Assembly (NCBI GenBank): GCA_021816455.1
Contig: JAKAXU010000023.1
Coordinates: forward strand, 1-48,854
DNA from: Acidobacteriota bacterium
GTDB lineage: Bacteria; Acidobacteriota; Terriglobia; Terriglobales; Acidobacteriaceae
Direction: 5' to 3'
DNA: 48,854 nt
The notes under the pieces are model-generated. The model saw only the letters and a program-made list of their open reading frames with translations, searched no databases and was not told the origin of the DNA. A program made the translations under genes and the position numbers. Below, piece by piece: positions 1 to 8,499 of this stretch; position 1 is the first letter of the stretch, and every line of letters begins with the position of its first letter.

Positions 1-611
1 CTGGCTGAAAATGCTGGATACTCGAATCACGGCGACGGTGACCCTCCTTGGGGTTTATGTCTCTCAACACAAACCGTAGCAGGGCTCTACCGCCGCCGAT
101 CAAGCGCTAATTTGGACAAGAGTGAGCCGCTACGATGAAGTTCAGACATGTCAATGACATGCCCAAGGCATCTCTGAGTGCTCCCCTATCCGCAACTTTC
201 AGCGCACGGCCCGTTTTCGACGATGATCTTGCCCGGTTGAGGCGGCCTCATGCCTCGCACTTGGGTCGGAAATGATGGACTACCGGGGATTAGAATTTCC
301 CTATGCTGACGATCTCCAAGCCGCTGTCAGCTTCGCGGGTACGGACGTACCATGAGCGGGAGTTTGCCTCGGAGCGGCAAAACCTATTGGAGCCGCGACC
401 AGCAGGGACATAGCGAGTGACAAGGCAAGCTGGCCGAGCAGTGAGGTTTGGAGGGTGTGGTTGGCAACGAGCAATTTGCAAGGCTGACAGAAGGCCAGCA
501 CCCAACCACGGAAGCGCAGCTCGTTCGCCATCAGCCTTCCAAGACCCGTGAATCGGCAAATTATCTGCAATTCAACCGATTTGGATGGAAAAGTCTTATC
601 ACCGAGCCGGA
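1..611. other. left-edge region without a recognisable gene
   Basis: I could not assign a gene here. The best open frame is on the minus strand from an ATG at 531 to a stop at 301 (76 codons). It contains a hydrophobic stretch but no motif I know, and no convincing Shine-Dalgarno sequence. Other frames are short and overlapping. No inverted terminal repeats or transposase motifs were recognised. It could be a degenerate insertion or the remains of an accessory gene cut by the window edge. Confidence 0.4.
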
Positions 612-657
612 ATGACAAAGAAACAGGAGGCGCGGCGATGGTTTGCCGGGCCTCCTG
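612..657 (-). terminator. Rho-independent terminator of the inositol-phosphate synthase gene
   Basis: CAGGAGGC (624-631) pairs with GCCTCCTG (650-657), with an inner CGGC/GCCG extension. On the minus strand the stem is followed by a T-rich run (TTTCTTTGTC). It lies about 30 nt after the stop codon at 687. Confidence 0.75.
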
Positions 658-686
658 TTGTTTGCTGATGTTGGTTTGTCGCGGTC

Positions 687-2021
687 TCAGTCGTAGTATT
701 CGAGGCCGAGGTGAGTGATCAGTTCGTGGCCCATGATGTGGCGCAGGGTGTTCTTGAGCTTCATGGACTGGATGAAGAGATCGTGCTCGGGATAGAGATC
801 GGGCGCCGTCTGCGGGGATTTCCAGTAGAAGCTGAGCCACTCCTGGACGCCGATGGAGGCGAGCTGCGGGGTACGTCGCGCAAGATCAAGGAAAAGCACG
901 AGATCAAGCGCGATGGGAGCAGCAAGGATGGAGTCGCGGCAGAGGAAATCGACCTTGATCTGCATGGGGTAACCGAGCCAGCCGAAGATGTCGATATTGT
1001 CCCAGCCCTCTTTGTTGTCACCGCGCGGAGGGTAATAGTTGATGCGGACTTTGTGATAGATATCTTTGTAAAGGTCCGGGTAGAGATCGGGCTGAAGAAT
1101 GTAATCGAGGACGCCGAGCTTGGACTCTTCCTTGGTTTTGAAGGACTCCGGATCGTCGAGAACTTCGCCGTCACGGTTGCCGAGGATATTGGTGGAGTAC
1201 CAGCCGGAGACACCGAGCATGCGAGCCTTGAAGGCGGGCGCAAGGACGGTCTTCATGAAGGTCTGTCCGGTTTTGAAGTCCTTGCCGGTGATGGGCGCGT
1301 TGTTTTTGCGCGAAAGCTCGATGGCGGCCGGAAAATCGACGGTGAGATTGGGCGCGCCGTTGGCGAAGGGAACGCCTTCGCTGAGTGCGGCGTAGGCGTA
1401 TATCTGCGAGGGCGCGATGGAGGGATCGTTGTCCACGAGGCCTTTTTCAAAGGCGGCAAGGGACTGATGGACGGCAGTCGGCTCAAGGAAGATTTCCGTG
1501 GAGCCGCACCAGATGACGACGACGCGATCGACGGTTTTGCTGAAGGCGCGAATCTCGGCGCGCAACTGCTCGGCGAAATCCATCTTGTTCTTGCCGGTCT
1601 TGACGTGAGTGCCGTGGAGGCGCTTGACGTAGTGCTGGTCAAAGACGGCGGGCATGGGCTTGATGGTTTCGAGGTAGGGCTTGAGTGCGGCGAGGGTCTC
1701 GTTGTCGAGCACTTTGGCGTGCGCGGCGGCCTCATAGACGTTGTCCTCGAAGATGTCCCATCCAGTGAAGACGAGGTCGTCGAGTGAGGCAAGCGGGACG
1801 AAGTCGCGGATGAGCGGAGTGTTGGCGTCGGTGCGCTTTCCGAGGCGGATGGTGCCCATTTGCGTGAGTGAGCCGATGGGCTTGGCGAGGCCGCGACGGA
1901 CGGCTTCGACGCCGGCGATAAAGGTGGTGGCGACGGCTCCGAGGCCGACAACCATGACGCCGAGTTTGCCGCTGGCGGGAGCGATGGCGGTCTTGTGGCC
2001 GCTTTCATTGGCAGAAGACAT
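687..2021 (-). CDS. ino1: myo-inositol-1-phosphate synthase
   Basis: A 444-residue protein that should isomerise glucose 6-phosphate to 1L-myo-inositol 1-phosphate using NAD, the first step to inositol lipids or compatible solutes. The N-terminal Rossmann motif VVGLGAV is at residues 24-30. The active-site family blocks GKDFKTGQT (246-254) and YSTNILGNRDGE (275-286) match the synthase family well. I start at the ATG at 2021, which has GGAAGG about 11 nt upstream and fits the beginning of the conserved part; the frame stays open further upstream, but those residues look like translated leader. It lies downstream of the DedA gene on the same strand with a 127-nt gap and ends at a strong terminator. 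The length fits the longer bacterial/eukaryotic-like form rather than the roughly 360-residue actinobacterial form. Confidence 0.93.
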   Translation of the reverse strand: MSSANESGHKTAIAPASGKLGVMVVGLGAVATTFIAGVEAVRRGLAKPIGSLTQMGTIRLGKRTDANTPLIRDFVPLASLDDLVFTGWDIFEDNVYEAAAHAKVLDNETLAALKPYLETIKPMPAVFDQHYVKRLHGTHVKTGKNKMDFAEQLRAEIRAFSKTVDRVVVIWCGSTEIFLEPTAVHQSLAAFEKGLVDNDPSIAPSQIYAYAALSEGVPFANGAPNLTVDFPAAIELSRKNNAPITGKDFKTGQTFMKTVLAPAFKARMLGVSGWYSTNILGNRDGEVLDDPESFKTKEESKLGVLDYILQPDLYPDLYKDIYHKVRINYYPPRGDNKEGWDNIDIFGWLGYPMQIKVDFLCRDSILAAPIALDLVLFLDLARRTPQLASIGVQEWLSFYWKSPQTAPDLYPEHDLFIQSMKLKNTLRHIMGHELITHLGLEYYD

Positions 2022-2148
2022 GCTGTGTGTAACCTTCCCTTCTGAAATCGAGCGCGGCGCAGCCGGAGCTGCATCCGCGGAGGTTGAACGCGCGCGTCGA
2101 GGCTGAGGGTTCCGGTCAGCAGATTGGCACGCGTAGGGTTCGAACAGG

Positions 2149-2808
2149 TCAGGAGACCGTGGCGCTTTTTGCGCGCCTCCAGTGGGTCCAGACAAACCAA
2201 AAAACGGAGGCGACAATCACCAGCTCTACGGAAAGGTGGAATCGGTGAAAAGCCTCTTGAAAAGCAGGATCGGAGTTCCAACGGTCGCCGAGTTGCTTGC
2301 CAACGAAAGCAAGGGCAAAACACCAGGGCCACGAACCAAGAAAAGTGTAGAGATGAAAACGCGCCTGGGGCATGCGAGCGATGCCGGCTGGAAAAGCGAT
2401 GAAGGTGCGCACAACGGGAAGCAGACGGCCAAGGAGCACAGTGATCGCGCCCCAGGAGTGAAACCAGGTGGTCATACGGTCGAGATCGTGATGCGTAAAG
2501 AAGACGAAGCGTCCATAACGCAGGGCGAGAGGACGACCGCCGACGGCACCGATCCAGTAAGCGACGACCGAGCCGAGATTGCAGCCAATGGCTCCGGCAG
2601 TGGCGACGAGCAGCAGGCCCGTGAGGGAGTTGCCGCCTCCGAAGCGCCCGGTGGCGACGAGGTATCCGGCAAAAGGAAGAATGACTTCCGAAGGAAGCGG
2701 GATACAGGCCGATTCGACAGCCATGAGCAGGAGAACGCCGAGATAGCCGGTGATGGAGATCGTCGCTACAACGAAGTGCACCAGACTGGCGAGAATCTGT
2801 TCGGACAC
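2149..2808 (-). CDS. DedA family integral membrane protein
   Basis: A 219-residue polytopic inner-membrane protein. Known DedA/VTT proteins act in membrane homeostasis, several as undecaprenyl-phosphate or lipid scramblases/flippases. Visible family marks are ESACIPLPSE (32-41) in the first re-entrant region, a Gly-rich G-x3-Y-x3-G helix, and GRLLPVVRTFIAFPAG (127-142) with the conserved arginines and proline. No ATG precedes the conserved region in a sensible place; the GTG at 2808 is chosen. A TATACT box ends 9 nt before that GTG, so the message may have almost no leader. The frame stays open to 2943, but that would run into the divergent chdC gene. Confidence 0.85.
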   Translation of the reverse strand: MSEQILASLVHFVVATISITGYLGVLLLMAVESACIPLPSEVILPFAGYLVATGRFGGGNSLTGLLLVATAGAIGCNLGSVVAYWIGAVGGRPLALRYGRFVFFTHHDLDRMTTWFHSWGAITVLLGRLLPVVRTFIAFPAGIARMPQARFHLYTFLGSWPWCFALAFVGKQLGDRWNSDPAFQEAFHRFHLSVELVIVASVFWFVWTHWRRAKSATVS

Positions 2809-2817
2809 AATACACTC

Positions 2818-2823
2818 AGTATA
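2818..2823 (-). promoter_or_regulatory. -10 element of the DedA gene (near-leaderless)
   Basis: TATACT on the minus strand lies 9 nt before the GTG start at 2808. No Shine-Dalgarno fits between them, so transcription would begin within a few bases of the start codon. No good -35 box is visible. Confidence 0.5.
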
Positions 2824-2896
2824 AAGGTTCGACCACGGCGAACGATTTTGCGCCGCGAGGAAACGTGACAAATCGATTGCCTGAGAGGATGATACC

Positions 2897-3724
2897 GTGC
2901 CGGAAAATCCGCCCGTACCGCTGACACTGGAAGGCGCGAGCATGCTGCATCAGATGTATCGCATGAACTGGAAGGCATGGCGCGGTCTGAGCGAAGCGGA
3001 GCGCGCGCGAGTGAGCGCGGCGACAGAGCAGGAGCTGAAGAAGCTGGCCGAGCCGCAGCAGAAGGGCGACGCAACGGCGCTCTATTCGCAGCTTGGGCAC
3101 AAGGGCGACCTGATGCTGGTGCATCTGCGGCACTCGGTGGAGGAACTGAACCGGGTAGAGATGGCGATGGCACAGATGGAACTGTACGACTATCTGGAAC
3201 CAACACACTCGTACCTGTCGATTGTGGAACTGGGGCTGTATGAGTCGTCGGCCAAGACGTATAGCGCGCTGGCGGCACATGACGTTGCTCCCCATTCGCC
3301 GGAGTGGAATGCTTCGATCGCCGAGACGCTGAGCCGTCAGGCACAGGCGATGAGTTCCCGGCTGTATCCGGCAATTCCGGAGACGAAGTACATCTGCTTT
3401 TATCCGATGGACCGCAGACGCGGCGAAGAGTTGAACTGGTATACGGAGTCGATGGCCGACCGGCAGCGGATGATGCATGAGCACGGGATGATCGGGCGAC
3501 GGTATGCCGACGAGGTAAAGCAAATTATCTCGGGATCGATCGGGCTGGATGACTGGGAATGGGGCGTGGACCTGTTTGCTCAGGATCCGGTGATCTTCAA
3601 GAAGCTGATCTACGAGATGCGCTTTGATGAAGTGAGCGCGAAATATGCGCTGTTTGGGGCCTTCTATGTAGGTGTTCACCTGCCGGTGGAGAAGCTGAAC
3701 GCATGGCTGGCCGGAAAGCTGTGA
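2897..3724 (+). CDS. chdC: coproheme decarboxylase (HemQ, chlorite dismutase-like family)
   Basis: A 275-residue cytoplasmic enzyme of the Clostridium/Bacillus-type HemQ branch. It decarboxylates Fe-coproporphyrin III to heme b with hydrogen peroxide, the last step of the coproporphyrin-dependent pathway. Diagnostic features are the FYPM motif with the catalytic tyrosine at 169, followed by DRRRG, the proximal heme ligand in MMHEHG (His196), the block VKQIISGSIGLDD, and the C-terminal MRFDEVSAKYALFG block. The start is the GTG at 2897, preceded by GAGAGG at good spacing; a nearby ATG at 2889 is in another frame. The gene overlaps nth by 22 nt and faces the hemAXCD operon. True chlorite dismutase is unlikely because the distal region matches ChdC. 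Confidence 0.93.
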   Translation: MPENPPVPLTLEGASMLHQMYRMNWKAWRGLSEAERARVSAATEQELKKLAEPQQKGDATALYSQLGHKGDLMLVHLRHSVEELNRVEMAMAQMELYDYLEPTHSYLSIVELGLYESSAKTYSALAAHDVAPHSPEWNASIAETLSRQAQAMSSRLYPAIPETKYICFYPMDRRRGEELNWYTESMADRQRMMHEHGMIGRRYADEVKQIISGSIGLDDWEWGVDLFAQDPVIFKKLIYEMRFDEVSAKYALFGAFYVGVHLPVEKLNAWLAGKL

Positions 3725-4494
3725 CGAGAGTCGGCGAAGCGGCAGACGCGAAGCCGACGCGGGCCAGGGCAGCGACGAAGACCGCTGCAAAGACGAAGGC
3801 CGCCGCTAAGAGGCCGCCTACAAGAAGGGCAAAGCCGCACGCGGGCAGACAACGCAAGTCGGAGCACGTGGCGGAGATTTTGCGGCTTCTCGACGAACAG
3901 TATGGTACAGCGAAGTGCGCGCTCGATCACCGCTCGGCGTGGGAGCTGTTGGTGGCGACGATCCTGTCGGCGCAATGTACCGACGTGCGCGTGAACACGG
4001 TGACGCCGAAGCTGTTTGCCGCATATCCGACGCCGGAAGCGATGGCGGCAGCGCCAATCGAGGCGCTGGAGGCGCTGATCCGCACGACAGGCTTCTATCA
4101 CAACAAGGCGAAGTCAATTCAGGGAGCCGGGCGCGTGATCAGCCGGGATTTCGGAGGCAGGGTTCCGCAGACGATGGAAGAGCTGCTGACGGTGCCGGGG
4201 GCGGCGCGCAAGACGGCGAATGTGGTGCTGGGCGTGGCTTTTGGCAAGGCGGAAGGCGTGGTGGTGGATACGCATGTCTTTCGCATTGCGCGCAGGCTGG
4301 AACTGGCGCAGGGCGAGACGCCCCAGAAGGTGGAACAGGAGCTGATGCGCGTCGTTCCGCGCGAACGATGGATTGCTTTTTCTCATGAGCTGATCCACCA
4401 CGGGCGAGCCGTGTGCGAGGCGCGCAAGCCGAAGTGCCGACAGTGCGTGCTGGAGACGCTGTGCATGGCGAAGGACAAAACCTGGCAGTCGTGA
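3703..4494 (+). CDS. nth: endonuclease III (DNA glycosylase/AP lyase)
   Basis: A 263-residue base-excision repair enzyme that removes oxidised pyrimidines and cleaves the abasic site. The helix-hairpin-helix contains TVPGAARKTANVV with the catalytic lysine at 170; the catalytic aspartate is 189 in VVDTHVFRI. The [4Fe-4S] cysteines 238, 245, 248 and 254 follow the C-x6-C-x2-C-x5-C pattern. The hairpin reads G-A-A instead of the usual G-V-G. Residues 1-50 are an extra Lys/Ala/Arg-rich, probably disordered tail absent from E. coli Nth. The ATG lies inside the end of chdC, indicating translational coupling; the gene ends 13 nt from convergent hemD. Confidence 0.95.
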   Translation: MAGRKAVTRVGEAADAKPTRARAATKTAAKTKAAAKRPPTRRAKPHAGRQRKSEHVAEILRLLDEQYGTAKCALDHRSAWELLVATILSAQCTDVRVNTVTPKLFAAYPTPEAMAAAPIEALEALIRTTGFYHNKAKSIQGAGRVISRDFGGRVPQTMEELLTVPGAARKTANVVLGVAFGKAEGVVVDTHVFRIARRLELAQGETPQKVEQELMRVVPRERWIAFSHELIHHGRAVCEARKPKCRQCVLETLCMAKDKTWQS

Positions 4495-4507
4495 GCGACG
4501 GTAACCT

Positions 4508-5317
4508 TCAGCCTGCTGCAAAGAGCGACTGAACGGCAGCGATGAGCGCGGGAATCTCCGCTCTGGATGCCTCGACGGCAGGCGGCCAGTGGTGCTCGCC
4601 GAGCGTGGCTGAGGTGATGGGACCGATGGAGACGGCGGGCACGCCGGGCAGTGGAAACGGGATGGATGCGGCGGCTGCGAGCGCGGCAAGATGGGTGACG
4701 CTGGAGGAGCTGGTGAAGGTGGCGGCGTCAATTCCCTGCCCCACGGCCCTGACCAGCAGAGGAATGGAAGATTCCGGAACGACGTTGCGATAGGCCTCGG
4801 CGATAACGAGATCAGCTCCGGCGGCACGCAACGCATCGGGGACAAGGTCGCGAGCAACAACGGCGCGGACAAGCAGGACGCGACGACCGGCGACGCGCAG
4901 AGCAAGTGCAGCGGCGAGGGATTCGCCGACGGCGTGTTCGGGAACAAGCGCGACGGAAAAACCTGCTTCGCGCGCGGCAGAAGCAGTGGCGCGTCCGATG
5001 GCGGCAACGGAGAGCGTTGCCGCTGCGGTAGGCCGACCGAGTTCGGCGGCACGCGCAACGAGCGCGCGGACGGCGTTGGCGCTGGTGAAGACAATCCAGT
5101 CGAAGGCGGCGAGCGAGCCGAGCGCCAAATCAAGGGCGGTGAAATCCTCCGGCGGAGCAATGGCAAGGACGGGAACTTCGACGGGGACGGCACCGAGAGC
5201 GCGCAGACTCTGGCTCAGTTCCGTGGCCTGATGCGGCGCGCGGGTGACGAGAATGCGGCGGCCGGTGAGGGCGGATGCCGCAGTGCAGCGCGCGGCGGCC
5301 TGTGAATCGCCACTCAC
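4508..5317 (-). CDS. hemD: uroporphyrinogen-III synthase
   Basis: A 269-residue protein that closes and inverts ring D of hydroxymethylbilane to give uroporphyrinogen III. The family is poorly conserved, but the two-domain pattern is present: ILVTRAPHQA near the N-terminus, VFTSANAV (76-83) and FTSSSSV (201-207), which are the recurring threonine/serine loops of HemD. The GTG start at 5317 overlaps the hemC stop in a GTGA tetranucleotide, so it is the last gene of a coupled ccsA-like/hemA/hemC/hemD operon. Assignment rests on the motifs plus the position straight after hemC. Confidence 0.92.
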   Translation of the reverse strand: MSGDSQAAARCTAASALTGRRILVTRAPHQATELSQSLRALGAVPVEVPVLAIAPPEDFTALDLALGSLAAFDWIVFTSANAVRALVARAAELGRPTAAATLSVAAIGRATASAAREAGFSVALVPEHAVGESLAAALALRVAGRRVLLVRAVVARDLVPDALRAAGADLVIAEAYRNVVPESSIPLLVRAVGQGIDAATFTSSSSVTHLAALAAAASIPFPLPGVPAVSIGPITSATLGEHHWPPAVEASRAEIPALIAAVQSLFAAG

Positions 5318-6222
5318 GGACGCGAAGCTCCGGCCAGCAGATCGGCGGCGCCCAGACGTAGAAGCTGATCTGAGACGGCATAACCGAGCGCGAGAGGATC
5401 GGAGCCGGTGGCGTGGGCGCGCAGCAGCGGATCGCCGGAGGGATCGGCAACGATGGCGAAAATCTCCGCTTGGCCGCCGACAAGCGCGCGGCAGTGAACG
5501 CCGACAGGAACCTGACAGCCACCCCCGAGGGCGGCAAGCGCCGTGCGCTCGGCGGTAACGGCGAAGCGGGTGGCGGAATCGTCGAGGAAGGCAAGCGCGG
5601 CACGGGTGCGCGCGTCGTCGATGCGGGACTCGATGCCGAGCGCGCCTTGCCCGGCGGCGGGACAGATCTGCTCCGGCGGAATTCGCTCGCGAAGCCAGGT
5701 GGTCTTCTCCAGACGATCGAGGCCGGCAGCGGCGAGCAGAATGGCATCGACCTGTCCTTCGGCGAGTTTGCGCAGGCGGGTGTCCACATTCCCGCGAAAT
5801 TCAACGGTTTCAAGATCGGAGCGCAGGGCGCGAAGCTGGGCGCGGCGGCGCAGACTGCTGGTGCCGATGCGCGCGCCTTCCGGCAGATCGAACAGCGAAC
5901 GAGGATGGACGGAGACAAGTACGTCGCGGGGATCGACGCGGGGCGGCGTGGCGGCGAGAACGAAACCTTCGGGCAGTGTCGTGGGCAGGTCCTTGAGGCT
6001 GTGGACGGCGAGATCAATGCGCCCCTCGGCAAGCGCCTGCTCGATCTCCAGCGTGAACATGCCTTTGGTTCCGACTTCGGCGAAGGTGACCTCCTGGAGG
6101 AGATCACCCGTGGTGCGGATAACTTCAATCTCGACGGAGTGACCGGCGGCGCGCAGCAGGGCAGCGATGTGGTTGGCCTGCCAGAGGGCAAGCTGCGAGC
6201 CGCGCGTACCGATGCGCATCAT
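5314..6222 (-). CDS. hemC: hydroxymethylbilane synthase (porphobilinogen deaminase)
   Basis: A 302-residue cytoplasmic enzyme that joins four porphobilinogens into hydroxymethylbilane. The N-terminal MRIGTRGSQLALWQA block, HSLKDLP with the catalytic aspartate (Asp78), GTSSLRRRAQL (120-130), and LGGGCQVPVG with the dipyrromethane cofactor cysteine (Cys236) are all visible. Length is normal. Its ATG overlaps the hemA stop (ATGA), and its own stop overlaps the hemD start, so expression is coupled within the operon. Confidence 0.97.
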   Translation of the reverse strand: MMRIGTRGSQLALWQANHIAALLRAAGHSVEIEVIRTTGDLLQEVTFAEVGTKGMFTLEIEQALAEGRIDLAVHSLKDLPTTLPEGFVLAATPPRVDPRDVLVSVHPRSLFDLPEGARIGTSSLRRRAQLRALRSDLETVEFRGNVDTRLRKLAEGQVDAILLAAAGLDRLEKTTWLRERIPPEQICPAAGQGALGIESRIDDARTRAALAFLDDSATRFAVTAERTALAALGGGCQVPVGVHCRALVGGQAEIFAIVADPSGDPLLRAHATGSDPLALGYAVSDQLLRLGAADLLAGASRP

Positions 6223-7601
6223 GAGCGGCTCCGGAGGGAAGCGACGAGATCGTCCGCGGCGGATTCAGCGGTTGATTCGGCTGTGGATTTGGCTGGCTCG
6301 GCAGAAGGCACGTGGTCGCTGGCGTCCGGAACAAGGATATCGGGAAGCGCCCACTCAGCGCGGATGGCGGCGATGCGGTCACTGTCTCCGGAGCGTGCGG
6401 CCTGCTTGAGCGCGAGCAGCGTGGGATGGAGAAGTTTGTTGATCATGGAGCGGCAAAGCACGTCGATGGCCGAGGACTGTTCTGGGGTGAGCGAGGCGAG
6501 ACGCGCGTGCATGCGGCGCAACTCGGTGAGACGCATCTCTTCTGCGCGCTGGTGGAGCGCGACGATAACAGGCGCGATGTCCACAGTGCGCTGACGCTGC
6601 TCGTAACGCTCGACTTCGAGGGCGATCATGGCCTCGGCGTCAGCGGCCTGGCGCGTGCGTTCGGCGAGGTGAGCGGCGGCGACGGATTGGAGATCGTCGA
6701 TGTCGTAGAGAAAGATACCTTCGAGACGGTTGACGGCAGAATCGACATCGCGCGGGACAGCGATATCGATGAAAAACATGGGACGGTTGCGGCGCTTGTG
6801 GAGGAATGTCTGCGCGTCTTCGCGAGTGAAGATCGGATGGGGCGCGCCGGTGGAGGTGATGACAATGTCGGCCTGGCTGGCTGCTTCGTGCAGCGATTCC
6901 CAGGCAACGACGCGAGGACGGACCGAACCGGTGAAATGGGCGGCCATGGATTCGGCGCGCGACTGTGTGCGGTTGGTGAGCAGGATCGAGCTGGCACCCT
7001 GCGCGACGAGATGACGGGCAGCAAGTTCGCTCATCTTGCCGGCGCCGACGAGGAAGATGGTCTTGCCGTTGAGGGAGCCGAATATCTTGCGGGCGAGATC
7101 GACGGCGACCGAAGCGATGGAGACGGTGGTGCCGCCGATCTCAGTCTCCGAGCGAACCTTCTTGGCCGCGGAGAAGGCCGATTGCAGCAGTGGTTCAAGC
7201 TCGGTGGAGATGACGCCGAGTTCACGGCCGACATTGTAGGCATCCTTGACCTGACCGAGAATCTGCGACTCGCCGATGACCATCGAATCGAGGCTGGCGG
7301 CAACGCGGAAGAGATGACGGACGGCGGCGATATTACGGAATTCGTAGAGATGCGGAGCAAGCTCGGCGGGATCGATGGAGAAGTGGCCGGTTAGGAAGTG
7401 ATCGAGACGCACGTCGGCAGATTCAGCGGCAGCGAGAATCTCGACACGATTGCAGGTGGAAAGGATCATGGCCTCGCGGATTCCGGCAACGGAGGAGAGC
7501 TGACGCGTGAGATCGGCGAGACGCTCGCGCGGGATGGCGACGCGCTCGCGCAGCTCAATGGGTGCCGTCTTGTGGTTGATGCCCAGCAGGATGAGATTCA
7601 T
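6219..7601 (-). CDS. hemA: glutamyl-tRNA reductase
   Basis: A 460-residue enzyme that reduces glutamyl-tRNA(Glu) to glutamate-1-semialdehyde with NADPH, the committed step of the C5 route to heme. The N-terminal GINHKTAPIELRER block, the nucleophile Cys50 in STCNRVEI, GESQILGQVKDAY (110-122) and the NADPH-binding GAGKM (186-190) are all present. The start is the ATG at 7601, which overlaps the stop of the CcsA-like gene (ATGA); the upstream open frame is only read-through of that gene. The last about 40 residues form an Ala/Ser/Glu-rich tail beyond the dimerisation domain. No hemL was found in the window. Confidence 0.96.
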   Translation of the reverse strand: MNLILLGINHKTAPIELRERVAIPRERLADLTRQLSSVAGIREAMILSTCNRVEILAAAESADVRLDHFLTGHFSIDPAELAPHLYEFRNIAAVRHLFRVAASLDSMVIGESQILGQVKDAYNVGRELGVISTELEPLLQSAFSAAKKVRSETEIGGTTVSIASVAVDLARKIFGSLNGKTIFLVGAGKMSELAARHLVAQGASSILLTNRTQSRAESMAAHFTGSVRPRVVAWESLHEAASQADIVITSTGAPHPIFTREDAQTFLHKRRNRPMFFIDIAVPRDVDSAVNRLEGIFLYDIDDLQSVAAAHLAERTRQAADAEAMIALEVERYEQRQRTVDIAPVIVALHQRAEEMRLTELRRMHARLASLTPEQSSAIDVLCRSMINKLLHPTLLALKQAARSGDSDRIAAIRAEWALPDILVPDASDHVPSAEPAKSTAESTAESAADDLVASLRSRS

Positions 7602-8446
7602 GGCACGGGAAACCTGTGAACCTGGCTGAACTGATTGGCAGCCCAGACGAACATCATGACGAGGAAGACGCCGCTGGAGAGAAAAGCAGCTTTGCGCCCG
7701 CGCCATCCGTTGATGCGACGGATGTAAAGCAGCACGACGTAGAGCGCCCACATGGCAAAAGACAACAGAACTTTGGGATCGAAGAAATAGGCAGGGCCAA
7801 CGCTTTCCTGCGCGAGCAGCGAGCCTACGAACAGGCCGAGCGTCATGCAGGGAAAGCCGAAGAGCAGCGTGGCGTGGGCGATACGCTCCAGGGTATCGAG
7901 CGGCGGCAGCCAGTCGCGCACCAGGCTGGCCGAGGTGGCGCTTGCCGGTTTGCTGCGGGCGGAGAAATGATGCTTGATGTGACGCTCCTGCGCGAGATAG
8001 AGGAAGCTGGCGACCATGCTGAAAGCGAGACAGGCGTAGGCGGCAAGCAGAAAAACGATGTGAACGACGAGCCATCCTGTGCGGACGCCGGGCGACGGAA
8101 AAGTGTAACGATTGGCACCGAGAGCGGGTACAAACACCAGCAGAAACGAGGCTGGAAGCGCGAAGATGCTGAACGATACCGTGCCGTAAATGGCGCGAAT
8201 GAGCAGAAAAATGGCGGCGATCAGCAGGCCAAGCAGGGATTCGATTTCGCCGTAGCCGACGGGCAGCCAGCGATGCGCAAGACCAAGCATCTCCGTGACG
8301 GAGACGAAATGGAAGAGAAAAGCGAGGACGGCTGCAGGCATGCAGAGTCGCCGCCAGCGCGGAAATGAGTACAGGACGGTAGGCAGAGCCGCGAGGCTCG
8401 CTATCGCATACAGCACCGCCGCCACTCTGAGCCAAACGAGATACAT
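7598..8446 (-). CDS. CcsA/HemX-like cytochrome c assembly membrane protein
   Basis: A 282-residue protein with about eight hydrophobic segments. It resembles the CcsA/CcmC/HemX membrane family, which handles heme at the membrane for cytochrome c maturation or modulates HemA. The C-terminal part has the family-like YFFDPKVLLSFAMW segment and conserved histidines in the loops (HRW near residue 60 and HIVFLLAAYA). The full tryptophan-rich WGxxWxWD signature is not intact. Being first in the operon and overlapping hemA favours a HemX-type role. The start is taken as the ATG at 8446; an in-frame TTG exists at 8491. Confidence 0.8.
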   Translation of the reverse strand: MYLVWLRVAAVLYAIASLAALPTVLYSFPRWRRLCMPAAVLAFLFHFVSVTEMLGLAHRWLPVGYGEIESLLGLLIAAIFLLIRAIYGTVSFSIFALPASFLLVFVPALGANRYTFPSPGVRTGWLVVHIVFLLAAYACLAFSMVASFLYLAQERHIKHHFSARSKPASATSASLVRDWLPPLDTLERIAHATLLFGFPCMTLGLFVGSLLAQESVGPAYFFDPKVLLSFAMWALYVVLLYIRRINGWRGRKAAFLSSGVFLVMMFVWAANQFSQVHRFPVP

Positions 8447-8483
8447 GCCTGATATGAGGGTAAATCGCCCTGTTTCAGTATAC

Positions 8484-8499
8484 TGTGACAACTGTCACA
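8484..8499. promoter_or_regulatory. Crp/Fnr-family operator-like palindrome
   Basis: The sequence TGTGA-N6-TCACA is a perfect match to the E. coli CRP consensus. It lies inside a larger perfect inverted repeat CTGTGACA-AC-TGTCACAG (8483-8500). It sits between the heme operon (minus, start 8446) and mutS (plus, start 8571), next to the symmetric AGTATACT (8477-8484), which can serve as a -10 box on either strand. A Crp- or Fnr-type regulator could control one or both operons. The binding protein is not in the window. Confidence 0.65.

Noticed and set aside
711-1787. 358-codon plus-strand open frame opposite inositol-phosphate synthase
   Set aside because: It mirrors a well-supported gene, has no motif and no Shine-Dalgarno sequence.
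2889-2891. ATG at 2889 as the chdC start
   Set aside because: It is in a different frame from the ChdC protein; the GTG at 2897 is in frame and has GAGAGG upstream.
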